DNA from: Prorocentrum cordatum | Lineage: Eukaryota > Sar > Dinophyceae > Prorocentrales > Prorocentraceae | NCBI GenBank assembly: GCA_963575745.1 | Contig: CAUYUJ010005042.1 | Coordinates: 1 to 25,000, forward strand | DNA: 25,000 nucleotides | Reading direction: 5' to 3' | Shown here: piece after piece, positions 7,360 to 18,586 of the stretch | How the letters are laid out: each line of letters starts with the position of its first letter | Position numbering within the stretch: position 1 is the stretch's first letter | Program-made: the position numbers and the translations under genes | Notes under the pieces: model-generated | What the model was told of the DNA's origin: nothing | What the model saw: only the letters and a program-made list of their open reading frames with translations | Databases searched by the model: none

Positions 7360-8130
7360 CGACCTCTAATCAGAGCCACGAGTCGTCAGGGGTAACTCGG
7401 GAATCTGATCCCTAGTTACTGCGGGCACGAGCTACCCAGTAATTCGGGTGTCCAGAGCCCCGAATCATCAGGGGTAACTCGGGTCAGAATTACCCCGGTC
7501 AGAACCCTCGACGTTCGAACCTCTGTCCTCGAATCTCGAGAACAGGATGCTCGGCGGCGTCGACCCTCCCCTCCGATCTCGAACCGCAGGTTTCGGGGGT
7601 GGGGTCCGCTGGCCCCCGAATCGAGCGCGACCCATCAGGGGCAACGAGTGGGGGATAGGCCCAGGGGGGAACGCAGCGACCCCAAATCTCAGGCGATCGC
7701 AAACATGGATCGAGGAGGCGCGGATTCGCGACGGGTCCTGCTCCCATAGGGGAAGCGCGGACTTCCGCCGCCGAACAAGGCAGCACCGGCCGCATTTTGG
7801 GGAGGGCACCTCCCCCGATCCGTGGATCTGGCGACCGCGCGCCAGATCCATGGATCGCTGATCCATGGTTAAGCCGCGCCTGTCTCCCTACAGGGGGATT
7901 TTCGACGAAAAATAATTACCCTGGCGACGTACCCAACCCCTGCGCAAAAGCGGGGCGCAAATAGTTTAGGATACTTTATAAGGGGGCGATGACGGAGCGA
8001 GGGCTACATATGTCTGCAGACGGAATTCGGGAGACTCGCAGGACACTGGCTACAGGAAAAGGGCTTGATAAAGCTGATGATTTACAATTCCTGAGCACTC
8101 CTAGCCACTTCGAAAACGGGGATCACAGCA
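7360..8130. other. Non-coding spacer with short direct repeats
   Basis: No gene recognised; the overlapping frames lack coding character or a known domain. A 29-bp sequence ending TCAGGGGTAACTCGGG occurs twice, at 7373-7401 and 7455-7483, with few mismatches. A long-armed hairpin lies at 7817-7856 (separate entry). Confidence 0.5.
7817..7856. repeat. Perfect-stem hairpin with one mismatch
   Basis: GATCCGTGGATCTGGCG (7817-7833) pairs with 7840-7856 at 16 of 17 positions around a 6-nt loop ACCGCG. A partial third GATCCATGG lies just downstream. It could form a cruciform; there is no T-run to suggest a terminator. Confidence 0.7.
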
Positions 8131-9937
8131 GGCCTCGAAAGTGGCGACAGGTTCACAGATCGCAGCCCCGCAGGGATGGCGAGGTCTCATTTGAATCTGC
8201 CCGTGGCCCTCACTGTGCTGGGCCCCCAGCAGGCCTCGAAAATGGCGGCAGTTTCGCAGATCGCAGCCCCCCAGGGATGGCGAGGTCTAATTTGAATCCG
8301 CGCGTGGCCCTCACTGTGCTGGGCCCCAGCAGGCCTCGAAAATGGCGACAGTTTCGCAGATCGCAGCCCCCCAGGGATGGCGAGGTCTAATTTGAATCCG
8401 CGCGTGGCCCTCACTGTGCTGGGCCCCAGCAGGCCTCGAAAATGGCGACAGTTTCGCAGATCGCAGCCCCCCAGGGATGGCGAGGTCTAATTTGAATCCG
8501 CGCGTGGCCCTCCCTGTGCTGGGCCCCCCAGCAGGCCGGCCTCGAAAGTGGCGACAGTTTCGCAGATCGCAGCCCCCCAGGGATGGCGAGGTCTAATTTG
8601 AATCCGCGCGTGGCCCTCACTGTGCTGGGCCCCCCAGCAGGCCTCGAAAGTGGCGACAGTTTCACAGATCGCAGCCCCCCAGGGATGGCGAGGTCGAATT
8701 TGAATCTGCGCGTGGCCCTCACTGTGCTGGGCCCCCCAGCAGGCCTCGAAAATGGCGACAGTTTCACAGATCGCAGCCCCCCTGGGATGGCGAGGTCTAA
8801 TTTGGGTCCGCCCCTGGCCCTCACTGTGCTGGGCCCCCCAGCAGGCCTCGAAAGTGGCGACAGTTTCGCAGATCGCAGCCCCCCAGGGATGGCGAGGTCT
8901 AATTTGAATCTGCCCGTGGCCCTCACTGTGCTGGGCCCCCCAGCAGGCCTCGAAAATGGCGACAGTTTCGCAGATCGCAGCCCCCCAGGGATGGCGAGGG
9001 TCTAATTTGAATCTGCCCGTGGCCCTCACTGTGCTGGGCGCCGCCCAGCAGGCCTCGAAAATGGCGACAGTTTCGCAGATCGCAGCCCCCCAGGGATGGC
9101 GAGGTCTAATTTGAATCCGCGCGTGGCCCTCACTGTGCTGGGCCCCCAGCAGGCCTCGAAAATGGCGACAGTTTCGCAGATCGCAGCCCCCCAGGGATGG
9201 CGAGGTCTAATTTGAATCTGCCCGTGGCCCTCACTGTGCTGGGCCCCCCAGCAGGCCTCGAAAATGGCGACAGTTTCGCAGATCGCAGCCCCCCAGGGAT
9301 GGCGGAGGTTAATTTTGAATCTGCGCGTGCCCTCACTGTGGCTGGGCCCCCCAGCAGGCCTCGAGAATGGCGACAGTTTCGCAGATCGCAAGCCCCCAGG
9401 GATGGCGAGGTCTAATTTGAATCCCGCGCGTGGCTCCACTGTTGCTGGGCCCCCAGCAGCCATCGAAAATGGCGATCAGTTTCGCAGATCGGCAGCCCAG
9501 TGGACGGAGAGGTCTCGTGTGAATCGTAAGCGTTTTGGGCCCTGGCTTCACTGTGCTGGCACCCCCCCACCCCAGCAGGCCTCGAAAATGGCGACAGTTT
9601 CGCAGGGCAGATCGCAGCCCCCCAGGGATGGCGAGGTCTAATTTGAATCTGCGCGTGGCCCTCACTGTGCTGGGCCCCCCCGCAGGCCTCGAAAATGGCG
9701 ACAGTTTCGCAGATCGCAGCCCCCCAGGGATGGCGAGGTCTAATTTGAATCCGCGCGTGGCCCTCACTGTGCTGGCCCCCCAGCAGGGCTCGAAAATGGC
9801 GACAGTTTCACAGATCGCAGCACCCCAGGGATGGCGAGGTCTAATTTGGATCCGCCCGTGGCCCTCACTGTGCTGGGCCCCCCAGCAGGCCTCGAAAATT
9901 GCGACAGTTTCACAGATCGCAGACCCCCGCGGGCAAG
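8131..9937. repeat. Satellite array A, 102-bp unit, about 18 copies
   Basis: Unit starts (GCCTCGAAA...) are spaced mainly 100-103 bp: 8131, 8233, 8333, 8433, 8539, 8641, 8743, 8845, 8947, 9052, 9153, 9255, 9358, 9459, 9579, 9686, 9788 and 9889. The core is TGGCGACAGTTTCGCAGATC followed by GCAGCCCCCCAGGGATGGCG. Left copies are nearly identical; copies after 9300 are more diverged, with indels. The unit has no stop in several frames on both strands and is 34 codons long, giving false 34-residue protein repeats. Indels of 1-2 bp between copies argue against coding. Confidence 0.95.
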
Positions 9938-10287
9938 ACAGGAAGAGGCGGGAGGCGGGAGAAGGGACGCGACCAGACTGCTCTATTCAAAACGAATACC
10001 CAACCAAGGAGGGTTGGGAAAAAACGAATAATAATGGTAATACTAATAATAATACTAGTACGAGTACTGTACTATTCTACTGACACGCAATCTACGCGGT
10101 GCAATGTAGGCGACAGGCCGCGACGGGCCGCGACGGGCGTCAAGGCAGCGACGGGCGGAGATGGCGGCGAAAGCGGTGACGGGCGGCACGGTGGCGATTT
10201 TGCGGGGAAGGTCCCGAGATGGTTAACGCAGGTAAAAGCCCCTAGTTTTGCAAGCACTGTTCGGGGAAAAGACAGCATAAACATAAT
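9938..10287. other. Spacer with AT-rich (TAA)n-like and GC-rich short repeats
   Basis: No gene seen. AATAATAATACTAGTACGAG lies around 10042-10061 and forms a small palindrome with what follows, GTACTGTACTA. A GCGACGGGC-type short repeat lies at about 10110-10190. Confidence 0.45.
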
Positions 10288-10450
10288 CTGTTGTCGCTCA
10301 GGGAGGATCTCTTGAATCTGCGCTGGAACCCCCCACTTGGCGCGCGGAGCGCGCCAGGGGCGGCGCCGGAAGCGCCGCTAGGGCGATCCAAGAAGCCCGC
10401 GCGGAGCGCCAAAGGTTTGTGTTCGTGCCGTTTTCTCTGCTCCGGGCGCC
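10288..10450. mobile_element. Diverged copy of the double-hairpin foldback element
   Basis: It aligns with 24466-24640 over its length: GGATCTCTTGAATCTGCGCTGG against GGATTTCTCGGAGTCGCGCTGG, then GGCGCGCGGAGCGCGCCAGG and GGCGGCGCCGGAAGCGCCGC, then GATCCAAGAAGCCCGCGCGG and AGCGCCAAA. The two internal hairpins (10337-10357, 10359-10379) are kept with mismatches or G-T pairs. The left arm is more worn than in the other copy. Confidence 0.7.
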
Positions 10451-10714
10451 CGAAAGCCTCGAAACACGAACTGCGACGCCCAGATCTCGGGGCCCCCGTC
10501 GCCCCCGAGTGGAGCAGGGACCGACCGCCCCGGCATTCCCGTAGTCATACCACGAAATGCTCTCAGAACTCCCAAATGCTCTAAGAACAAAACAATGATC
10601 TTATAACATCGACCTGACGTGTTAAAACGAAACAGACCCCGTCAGAAACGTTCTGAGAACATTCCGTGGAAACTACAAGAGGTTCTTAGACTATTGTTTG
10701 GTAGGGCTATAGTC
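10451..10714. other. Spacer, nothing recognised
   Basis: No gene, array or known motif seen. Short related words (TTCTGAGAACATT, CTCAGAACTC, CTCTAAGAACA) recur but do not form a regular repeat. Confidence 0.4.
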
Positions 10715-10907
10715 GGGCCGAACGAAAGGGGGGGATTGGGAAAGGGGGGTTCGAAAAAAACTGCATGCAGCTGGTTTCGGCCTCACCGAGGGGCCCATTC
10801 CTCGATACATAGCCGCCTCTGGCGCCGGGAGGCGCCGGGAGAATCAGCAGCTGCGTAAGCTGATTCTCGAATCCCCCCCTTTGCTGTCCCCCCCTTTCGC
10901 CCGGCCC
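10715..10907. mobile_element. Inverted-repeat element with about 40-bp ends
   Basis: The left end 10715-10753 (GGGCCGAACGAAAGGGGGGG...) matches the reverse complement of 10868-10907 (GGGCCGGGCGAAAGGGGGGG...) at most positions. A second perfect 10-bp inverted repeat, GAGAATCAGC at 10839-10848 against 10859-10868, sits inside. There is no ORF of note. No target duplication was identified. Confidence 0.55.
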
Positions 10908-11247
10908 GATCCATGCAGAGCAGAGACGCTGAAGTAAGGAGCAGTTTGGATTCGGAAGGGGCTCTCGGTGCTCCTGACGTCCTTCCGTGGTCGTTCCTCT
11001 GGCCCTTCTCGTGCCACCCGGGCTTTTTTCGAGCCGCAGAGGGGCTTCGTTCCTTATTTAGCGTTCCTTGTTTCAGCAGCCCCATATAGGCGAGCCGGGA
11101 CGCCTCGCCGCTGCTTGACCGATAGCACCTCCCCCGCCGAGCCCGATAGCCCCTGGCGCGGCGCGCCGCCCCGGCATGGCCTTGAAGGTGCCGCGGTGCA
11201 CCGGCTCCCAGGGGGGCACGCCGAGCGCCTCCTGCCGCGGGGGGGGG

Positions 11248-11315
11248 GGGCTAGGAGGAGGAGGAGGAGGAGAAGGAGGAGGAGGAGGAGGAGAAGGCGG
11301 AGGAGGAGATGGAGG
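11248..11315 (+). repeat. (GGA)n purine tract
   Basis: A run of G (10) is followed by GGA/GAA triplets to about 11315, all purine on the plus strand apart from a few C. It reads as Gly- or Glu-rich in false frames. Confidence 0.85.
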
Positions 11316-11353
11316 AGCAGGGGGAGACGCAGCACTACGACCAGCCTGTCTCT

Positions 11354-11482
11354 TTCTGGCCCTCTGCGGACGAGGAGCGGCGCGTCTTCGCAGGCTTGCT
11401 GGCGTTGCTGGTCTCGACTTGGGAGTCTGACTGGAACCCGCTCATTGTGGCGACGGATAGGTCTGAGTGGGGTTGCGGGGGC
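11354..11482 (+). pseudogene. Possible retroelement RNase H-like fragment
   Basis: A 43-residue stretch reads FWPSADEERRVFAGLLALLV and then WNPLIVATDRSEWGCGG. The pattern of an acidic helix, hydrophobic leucines and TDxSxxGxG resembles the start of an RNase H domain after RT in retroelements, where the Asp is the first catalytic acid. Nothing before it (purine tract) or after it (stops and unrelated sequence) extends the domain, so it would be a remnant. The match is by eye and weak; chance similarity is possible. Confidence 0.35.
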
Positions 11483-11954
11483 AGGAGGGAGGGAGGGACC
11501 CATAAAGTGATCGCGTCGTGCAAAAGTCACGACGGGAGGCTCTTGGCAGCGTTCGGCCTCCAAGGCCCCTTCGCCAGGGTACCGGGACCGTCAAGTATAG
11601 CTGCTCACGAGGAACAGCCGGCCCAAGGAAGGGGCCAGGACTTCTGGGGACCACGTGTTGGAACTGCCGAGACGTGCCCTAACCCTTCTCCACGCAAGGC
11701 GACTACTTACCTGAGCATCCTATACACAAGAACACCTTGCGGGGATATGCAGCACTCTGAAAATCTTCGCTCAACAACGTCGGGCCACACGCGTCGCACA
11801 CTTGCGCAAGAAAGGGCCACTGAAGACAGCACCGTGCTACGTGACGCTCTGGCGCTCTGTGATGCAGCAGTGCCTCGCGCTACATGACGCGACGGCGCCA
11901 CGCGCCAGGTGGGCGCGCGCCACGCAGGCGCCCTGCACTCCGCCGTGCCTTCCA
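11483..11954. other. Spacer, nothing firmly recognised
   Basis: Open frames cross this stretch but have no known domain and no clear codon bias. GTGACGCTCTGGCGCTCTGT and nearby CGC-rich words are locally repetitive. Confidence 0.35.
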
Positions 11955-12915
11955 GAAGCCATGAAAGTGGCGACAGTTGCGCCCCCCGAAGGGAGACGTG
12001 AGATCTCGCCTGGACCCGCGTTGCCCTGCACTTCGCGATACCTCCCGGGAGCCCACGAAAGTGGCGAATGTTGCCACGGTTCGCAGCCACCCAGGGAGCA
12101 GCGAGGCCTCGAAGTAATCCCCGCTACCCGCACCTCCACCGTGCCTCACAGGAGCCCGCGAAAGTGGCGAACCCACTAAAGAGGCGACAATTGCGCAGTT
12201 CCCAGGCACCCAGGGAGCAGCGAGGTCTCAAATGGATGCGCGTACAACTCCACTTCGCTGGTCCTCCAAGGAGCCCATGAAAGTCGCAATGGTTGTGGCT
12301 CGCAACTGCCCAGGAGCAGCGAGGTCTCGGCTGGATCCGCGTAGTCCCCGACTCCGCGGGACCTGCCAGGAGCCCACGAACGTGGCGACAATTGCGCAGT
12401 TCGCAGCCACCCAGGGAGCAGCGAGGTCTCGGCTGGATCTGCGTGGCCCCCGACTCCGCTGGACCCTCCCAGGAGCCCACTAACGTGGCGACAGTTGCGC
12501 AATTCGCAGCCACCCAGGGAGCAGCGAGGTCTCGGCTGGATCTGCGTGGCCCCCGAATCTGCTGGCACTCCCAGGAGCCCACGGACGTGGCAGAAATTGC
12601 GCAGTTCGCAGCCACCCAGGGAGCAGCGAGGTCTCGGCTGGATCTGCGTGGCCCCCGACTCCGCTGGACCCTCCCAGGGGCCCACCGAAGTGGCGTCAAT
12701 TACACAGTTCGCAGCCACCCAGGGAGCAGCGCAGGTCTCGGCTGATCCGTGGCCCTGGAACTGCTGGCACTCCCCGGAGCCCACGGACGTGGCCGAAATT
12801 GCGCAGTTCGCAGCCACCAGGAACGAGGTCTCCCTGAGGATCTGCGTGCCCCATACCTCGCTGGACCTCCGGGAGCGTGGCGAAAATTGCTCAGGTCGCA
12901 GCCGCCCAGGGAGCG
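11955..12915. repeat. Satellite array B, about 102-bp unit, about 10 copies
   Basis: Units begin GAGCCCACGAAAGTGGCGAC or similar at 11955, 12049, 12152, 12271, 12370, 12473, 12575, 12678, 12777 and 12873. The core GTGGCGACAATTGCGCAGTT followed by CGCAGCCACCCAGGGAGCAG and CGAGGTCTCGGCTGGATCTG aligns to array A in the same order and at the same period. Copies 12370-12680 are most alike; the edges are degraded. Related to A by descent (inference). Confidence 0.92.
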
Positions 12916-12929
12916 CGCAGGAGCGGCAG

Positions 12930-13620
12930 GAGGATGGGGAGGAGAAAGGGGAGTGGGGAGTGGAGACCACAGTGCACTCACAACGGAAACCAAACACAGG
13001 AGGGCCAATGCATCGTATTATGGAACAGATGTTGTGCACGATCCAAGAGCTCTGTTTGGGGCTCCTGCTTCTCCCGGTGGAGCGCGGGGAGGGGGGGGTG
13101 GAATGAGGGGGAGGCAAAGAGGCCAGTACAGAGAGGAAGGAACAGGAGGAGGAGGCGGAGGAGGAGAGGAGGAGGAGGAGGGAGGTAGGAGGAGGAGGAG
13201 GATGAGACGGAGGAGCAGGAGGAGAAGGACGAGAGGGAGGAGAAGAAGGAGAGGCAGGAGGAGGAGGAGGAAGAGGAGAACGGGAAGGCGGAGGAGGACA
13301 ATGGTGGAGGGGAGTTGCAGCAGCACGCACGTATCCTCCCTGCGCGGGTGCTGCTCTGGCCATCGAATTGTGTGGAGGGCGGGGGGGAGGTGAAGCAGCA
13401 GGGCGACGGCAGTCCGCGCCGCTCCGCATGTGTCGCCTGGCCAGGCGTGCAATGACGGGAGCGTGACGAGAAGGAGGAGAAGGGAGGGAAGGGAGGGGAG
13501 GGACCTGGAATGAAAGGAGGGGGAGGGGGACGGAGGGGAGGGAGAGAGGGAGGGGAGAGAGGAAGTGCGGAGGAGGGAGGAGGGAGGGAGCTGAAGAAGA
13601 GGGAGGGAGCGGGGGATGGA
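12930..13620 (+). repeat. Polypurine GGA-rich region
   Basis: Mostly GGA, GAGG and AGG words, densest at 13090-13310 and 13455-13620, with a mixed-sequence interruption at 13310-13455. Long Glu/Arg- or Pro/Ser-rich frames on both strands are composition artefacts. Confidence 0.85.
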
Positions 13621-13635
13621 GCCGGAGGAGGACGT

Positions 13636-13739
13636 AACACACACACACACACAAACGCACACACACACACACTCACCCAAGACACACACACACACACACA
13701 TACACGCACACACACACACATACACATACACATACACAC
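13636..13739 (+). repeat. (CA)n microsatellite
   Basis: ACACAC runs are interrupted by AAACGC, TCACCCAAG and ACATAC variants, ending in ACATACACATACACACT. The region 13740-14095 that follows has no recognisable gene and ends in CTCC-rich DNA. Confidence 0.9.
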
Positions 13740-14095
13740 TGGTCCCCTTTCCCGCCTCCTGTGCTTTCCCTCCAGATTCGCTCAAGCTCGTTTAACAGCG
13801 ATGCTCGTATGAGGGGGCCGCCGCTGAAGCGAAGATTCGCGCCAGGCCCTCCGTGAAACACCCAGACGACAGCCAAACTCCTCAAAATCGTGTCAAACAC
13901 TCCATGTTCTCTCGCTCTTCCCTCCACCTCCCTCCTCCCCCCTACCCGGCCCGCCCCCAGCGAGTAGCCGCCCGAAACCGATTCCTGGGGTCCATTCCCA
14001 GAGGGCCACTCCGATGACTCCTGTTCTTCCTCCTCCTCCTCCACCACCATCTCCTCCTCCACAACCTACACCATCACCACCACAAATCATCCTGA

Positions 14096-14132
14096 TCATC
14101 ATCATCATCCTCATCCTCATCCTCATCCTCAC

Positions 14133-14217
<85 letters not shown>

Positions 14218-14238
14218 TTCATACTCATCATCATCATC

Positions 14239-14270
<32 letters not shown>

Positions 14271-14283
14271 CATCACCATCATC
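14096..14283 (+). repeat. (CAT)n microsatellite 5' of the LINE
   Basis: An almost pure CAT/ATC run with a few CCT, CAC and CTT interruptions. It abuts the LINE fragment at CATCATGGGCCG. It reads as poly-Ile, poly-Met or poly-Asp and is fused by chance to the LINE reading frame. Confidence 0.95.
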
Positions 14284-16739
14284 ATGGGCCGTCTGACGCG
14301 TGCCTCGCTTCCTGCAGCTCTCCAGTACGGTCTGCCTGCCACGGGGGCCCCGCCGACCTTGGTCGCCATGATGCGACGCATGCTCCGGCAGGGCTGGGGA
14401 CGGCTGGCAGCGGGTTCTTCGACTTGGCTGGCAGCCTGCTTGGAACCAGGGGCCCACGCCGAGCCGCAGCTGGCGGCGTGGACGCAGCCCTTATTCAATT
14501 GGGCGCTGATGGCCGTGGACCCGAGGACTGACAAGTCGGACATGCAGCGAGCGTGGCAGCTCCAAGCCCCCTCTGTCCTGCTGGCACCCCGCCCCTGGCG
14601 CAAGGTCATGGGCCCTGCCGGCGCGGTATGCCTGGCGCTGAAAGACCTGGGCTGGGACGCGTCCTCCGCCTTCGCCTGGCGCACGGACGAGGGCGACGCG
14701 TTGGACCTACGCATCGCGGCCCCTTCCACGGTCCAGCAGCTGGCGAGACAGTCCGCCATGCGCGCCATGTGGCGGCGCTGGGCTGCCACGCCCGACCCCG
14801 CGCCTGAGCTGGGCCCAGTGCGCTGGCAGCCGCAGGGCTACTGGCTGGAGCCGCTCGCGGCGCTGCTGCACAGGCCCACTACCCGCTGGAGGCTCACAGA
14901 CTCTGGCGCCGGCGCCGTCCGGTCTCTCGTCGCGGGTGCCACCTGGTCCCAGGCTCGACTGTACAGGTACGGCTACGCGGCCGACGGGCTATGTCGACGA
15001 TGCTGGGCCGCGCCTGGCACATCAGTTCACCGTTACTGGCAGTGCGAGCCGTGCCAGCCCGAGCGGGAGCTGGCCTTGGATGAGGCCTTGATCGACGGGC
15101 TGCCACACATCATGCAGAACGATCGGCGCTGGGCGCGCCTGCTGGTTCCGCTGTCCTCGCTACCTGTTCCTCCTCCCCGTGACGACAGCGGCCGCTGGCA
15201 CGCGCTGCTGGCAGCCCCAGGCTTCATGGTCACCGGCCTCATCTACGCCGACGGCTCCTGCCTGAAGCATTGGAGCCGCCCGCAGGCCGCAAGAGCGGGC
15301 TGGGGTTTCGTTATCCTCGAGAACTTCCGGGCCGTCGGCGGCTACTACGGCGCGGTACCTGGGCCAGCCCAATCTTCGCCCAGGGCCGAACTCTGGGCGG
15401 TCATTCAGGTCCTGCTAGTGGCCGTTCCGCCCTTCTGCATCCACACGGACCACCTGGAGGTTATCCTCGGCCTGGCGCGCGGGCGCGCGTGGGCACATTG
15501 TCCCAGGCGCTGGAATCGCGATCTGTGGGTGCAGCTGTGGGCCAAGTTGGATGACCACGGCGGCCTCTCCTCGGACGTGCGCATCGTTCACGTCGGTGGG
15601 CACCAGGGCGGCAACGACCAGCATCGGCATGGCAACGACTGGGCGGACGCGCTCGCTCGCTTGGGATCGGGGCTCCACTGCTTCACGGACCAGCAGAAGG
15701 CGGAGTCCAAGGTCCTCCTTCGACACCTTCGTCAGACGGCCTGCTGGGTGGCAGCGGTGCACGACGGCCTGATGTCTGGGGCCTTGGCGCCAGATCGCGA
15801 CCCACGGCCGCCGCGAGCACGAGGGCGGCGGACGCGCCAGCCGCGGCGACGCCGTGGTGAGCCATGCATGACGCCCGCCTATGCTCATGCTCCGTTTTTC
15901 GCTGCCTCGTGGTGGCGATGCGCCTGGTGCGCTAGTAAAGCTCGCACGTTGGCTGGTCGCGCGCGTGTGCTCCGCCAGACGTGCAGGGGGAGGGAGCTCA
16001 AGGCGCGGGCCCAAGCGGCTCGGGGGGATGTGGTCGAGCGGGCCTCTGAGCTTCCTCCTCCTCCTCCTCCGCGCCCCGCGGCCGCCCCCGCAGCCCTCGG
16101 CGCGGCCCTAAATCAGGATGCCGGCATGTCGAGCCAGAGCTCGGCGGCCCCAGGCGGGGGGGAGGGTGCCCCAGTCGGTTTTTCTCCGCCCCAGGCTGCC
16201 CATGAACCTCCCCGCAAGCGAGTGCGTTTCGCCGAGGACGTCGAGCTGGCGGAATGCAGTCCGGCCACGTCCACCGCCCCCCAGGCGATGGTGGCGGCCG
16301 CGGCGCTCATGACTGGAGCTGCGCTGACGGCTTCTGTGCCTTCCTCGTCCTCCGAGCCGTCGGCTGGATCCGCTTCTGGAGCTCTGGCGACGGATCCTGG
16401 CTCGTGTGGGGCCGGCGCGGATTTCCCTAGAGCTCCCGCGCCGTCACGCGGTCAGAGGCGCCCTGCCTCTGCTCCCTCTGCCCGTGTCGTGCGGCCTCGG
16501 ACTTCTGCGTCTTCGGGATCAGCTGGATCGCACCCTGGAGAAAATCCATGCCCAAGTAACCTGGTGGCAGTTCCTGCGTCGCCACTGATTAGAACGACGC
16601 CCCAGGACGTCGATCAGGCGCTCGGACCACCGCCTGCGGTTGGCGGTTTCCCTGGAGCTCTCGCGCCCAGTCGGCCGCTGGCCAGGCCTGCGGGCCCACC
16701 GGGAGTGCGGCCCCCCGTCCAAAGAGGTCTCGGGGGGGG
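14284..16739 (+). pseudogene. LINE ORF2 C-terminal part: zinc box and RNase H
   Basis: Reading frame from 14284 (residues counted from 14014). A Trp-rich post-RT segment leads to CRRCWAAPGTSVHRYWQCEPC at 14992-15054, a Cys327-Cys330-His339-Cys344 zinc box like zf-RVT of LINEs. RNase H follows: YADGS (Asp413, 15250), AELWAV (Glu459, 15388), HTDHLEV (Asp479, 15448), HVGGHQGG and GNDWADALARLG (Asp545, 15646), so all four catalytic acids are present. It would degrade template RNA during second-strand synthesis. RCAWCASKARTLAGRAR near 15913 starts another Cys-containing box, then a long Ala/Ser/Pro linker. The frame continues to TGA 16957-16959, but coding character moves to another frame after the G8 run at 16732-16739. 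The RT domain and any ORF1 are missing. Confidence 0.82.
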
Positions 16740-17066
16740 CAGCCCGGGGCGAATTCGGCAACCCCACCTGCTGCGCCTGTCCCCGAGTCTGGCCCCGTGC
16801 CGCCTGTGGCATGCAGGGGGCACAGACTCAGGGTCGCAGGCGAGTTCGTGGCGTGCACGGCGTGCGGATCCTATTCGCGAGGCGCGGCTCGTGGAGGCCT
16901 GCTGCTGCCTTGCGATCCAACCCAACTCCGTCGAGAGCCGAACAAGCGTGATCGTTTGAATCGGTTTTTGCGAGGTCTTCGCCCCGACGGCTCTAATGTC
17001 AGGATTCCTGTCCATCGTGCCCTCGTCGTTGGAGATGAGGCTCTGGCATGGCTATTGCTCGCGTGA
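16740..17066 (+). pseudogene. LINE ORF2 C-terminal Cys-rich tail, frame-shifted
   Basis: In the frame one base back from the RNase H frame, the sequence reads a Pro/Ala linker then CRGHRLRVAGEFVACTACGS, a basic segment (REPNKRDRLNRFLRGLRPDG) and a stop at 17064-17066. A CxxC with flanking His/Cys followed by an Arg-rich end is a common closing module of such LINE proteins. The switch fits a one-base loss in the G8 run at 16732-16739. The start is placed at that run by inference. Confidence 0.6.
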
Positions 17067-17198
17067 TCCGTTCGCGTTCGACTGTTATGTGTGCTGTCGC
17101 CTCCGCCCTGGCCGCGATGCTCGTCTGGGTCGTTGGGCCGCCTCTTCGCTCGTTCTGCTCATTCGACGCGCGCGGCGCTCGATCCGAGCTCGGTCCCG

Positions 17199-17930
<732 letters not shown>

Positions 17931-18111
17931 AGCAGCAGCGTCATCACCAACCCCACCGCACAAGAGGAGGGTGCGCAGGCTGCCCCGCGAAAGCGCCCAG
18001 AAACCACCACCACCACCGACGCCCCCCCCCCCACTACCCCCATCGACTGGCCCTCAGCAACTGTTTGTGGTGGGGGGCCTCCCCCCTCATCCTTCGCACT
18101 TCCGCTCATTA
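17931..18111. other. Short spacer between microsatellites
   Basis: CAG- and CCA-rich mixed sequence with C9 and G6 runs (about 18026-18076). No gene seen. Confidence 0.4.
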
Positions 18112-18492
18112 TCATCCCCCTCCTCCTTCTCCTCCTCATCATCTTTCTCCCCCTCTTCCTCCTCCGACGACGATACGCCTCCTCCTACTCCCCCGACCCT
18201 CCACCTCCTCCTCCGCCTCCTCATCATCATCATCAGCAACATCAGCATCATCGCCACCATCATCAGAATCAGCATCCGATCCTCCTCCACCTCCTCCTCC
18301 TCTTCCCCCACCTCCTCCTCCTCCTCCTTTTCCTCCTCCTCCGTTCCCATCTTCCCTTCTCTTCCAATATTGCGCCTCCTCCACCTCTTCTTATTGTGGT
18401 CCTCCTCCGATCCTCCTTCTCCTCCTCCTCCTCCCCCTCCTCCTCCTCCGCCTCCTCCTCCTCCTCCTCCTCCTCCTCCTCCTCCTCCTCCA
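18112..18492 (+). repeat. Polypyrimidine (CTC)n region
   Basis: Nearly continuous CCT/CTC/TTC words on the plus strand, pure at 18418-18492, broken by a short CATCAT/CAGCATC island at 18223-18275. The opposite strand is polypurine. Confidence 0.9.
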
Positions 18493-18586
18493 TTCCTGTT
18501 CCTCATACATAACTTCCCCCTGTCGCACCCCGAGGCCAGTAGTTCGGAATGGCTGGGGGTTTCGCCTGAGACTTTCTCACCACTTA

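Larger units (their letters stand above)
14284..17198 (+). mobile_element. 5'-truncated LINE (non-LTR retrotransposon)
   Basis: The fragment keeps the region after RT: a thumb-like segment, a CCHC/CxxC zinc-binding box, an RNase H domain, a Ser/Pro-rich linker and a second Cys-rich tail. The polymerase domain is absent, as expected from 5' truncation in target-primed reverse transcription. It starts directly at one (CAT)n tract and ends directly at another in the same orientation. About 130 bp of probable 3' UTR lies between the last stop (17066) and the 3' tract. Confidence 0.8.

Noticed and set aside
7968-7990. TATA-like promoter (ACTTTATAAGGG)
   Set aside because: A single AT word; no transcript start or gene follows and satellite DNA lies downstream.
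8133-9937. Proteins with 34-residue repeats in the 102-bp array, on both strands
   Set aside because: The unit is 34 codons long and lacks stops, so open frames are automatic; units of 100, 101, 105 and 120 bp shift the frame and copies differ by frame-breaking indels.
8131-9937. CRISPR array
   Set aside because: Whole units repeat head to tail without short repeats and unique spacers.
12978-13785. Pro/Ser/Cys-rich minus-strand proteins
   Set aside because: Composition artefacts of the GGA and CA tracts.
14014-14283. Poly-Ile N-terminus fused to the LINE protein, and poly-Asp frames opposite
   Set aside because: They are read-outs of the (CAT)n tract; the LINE sequence begins at 14284.
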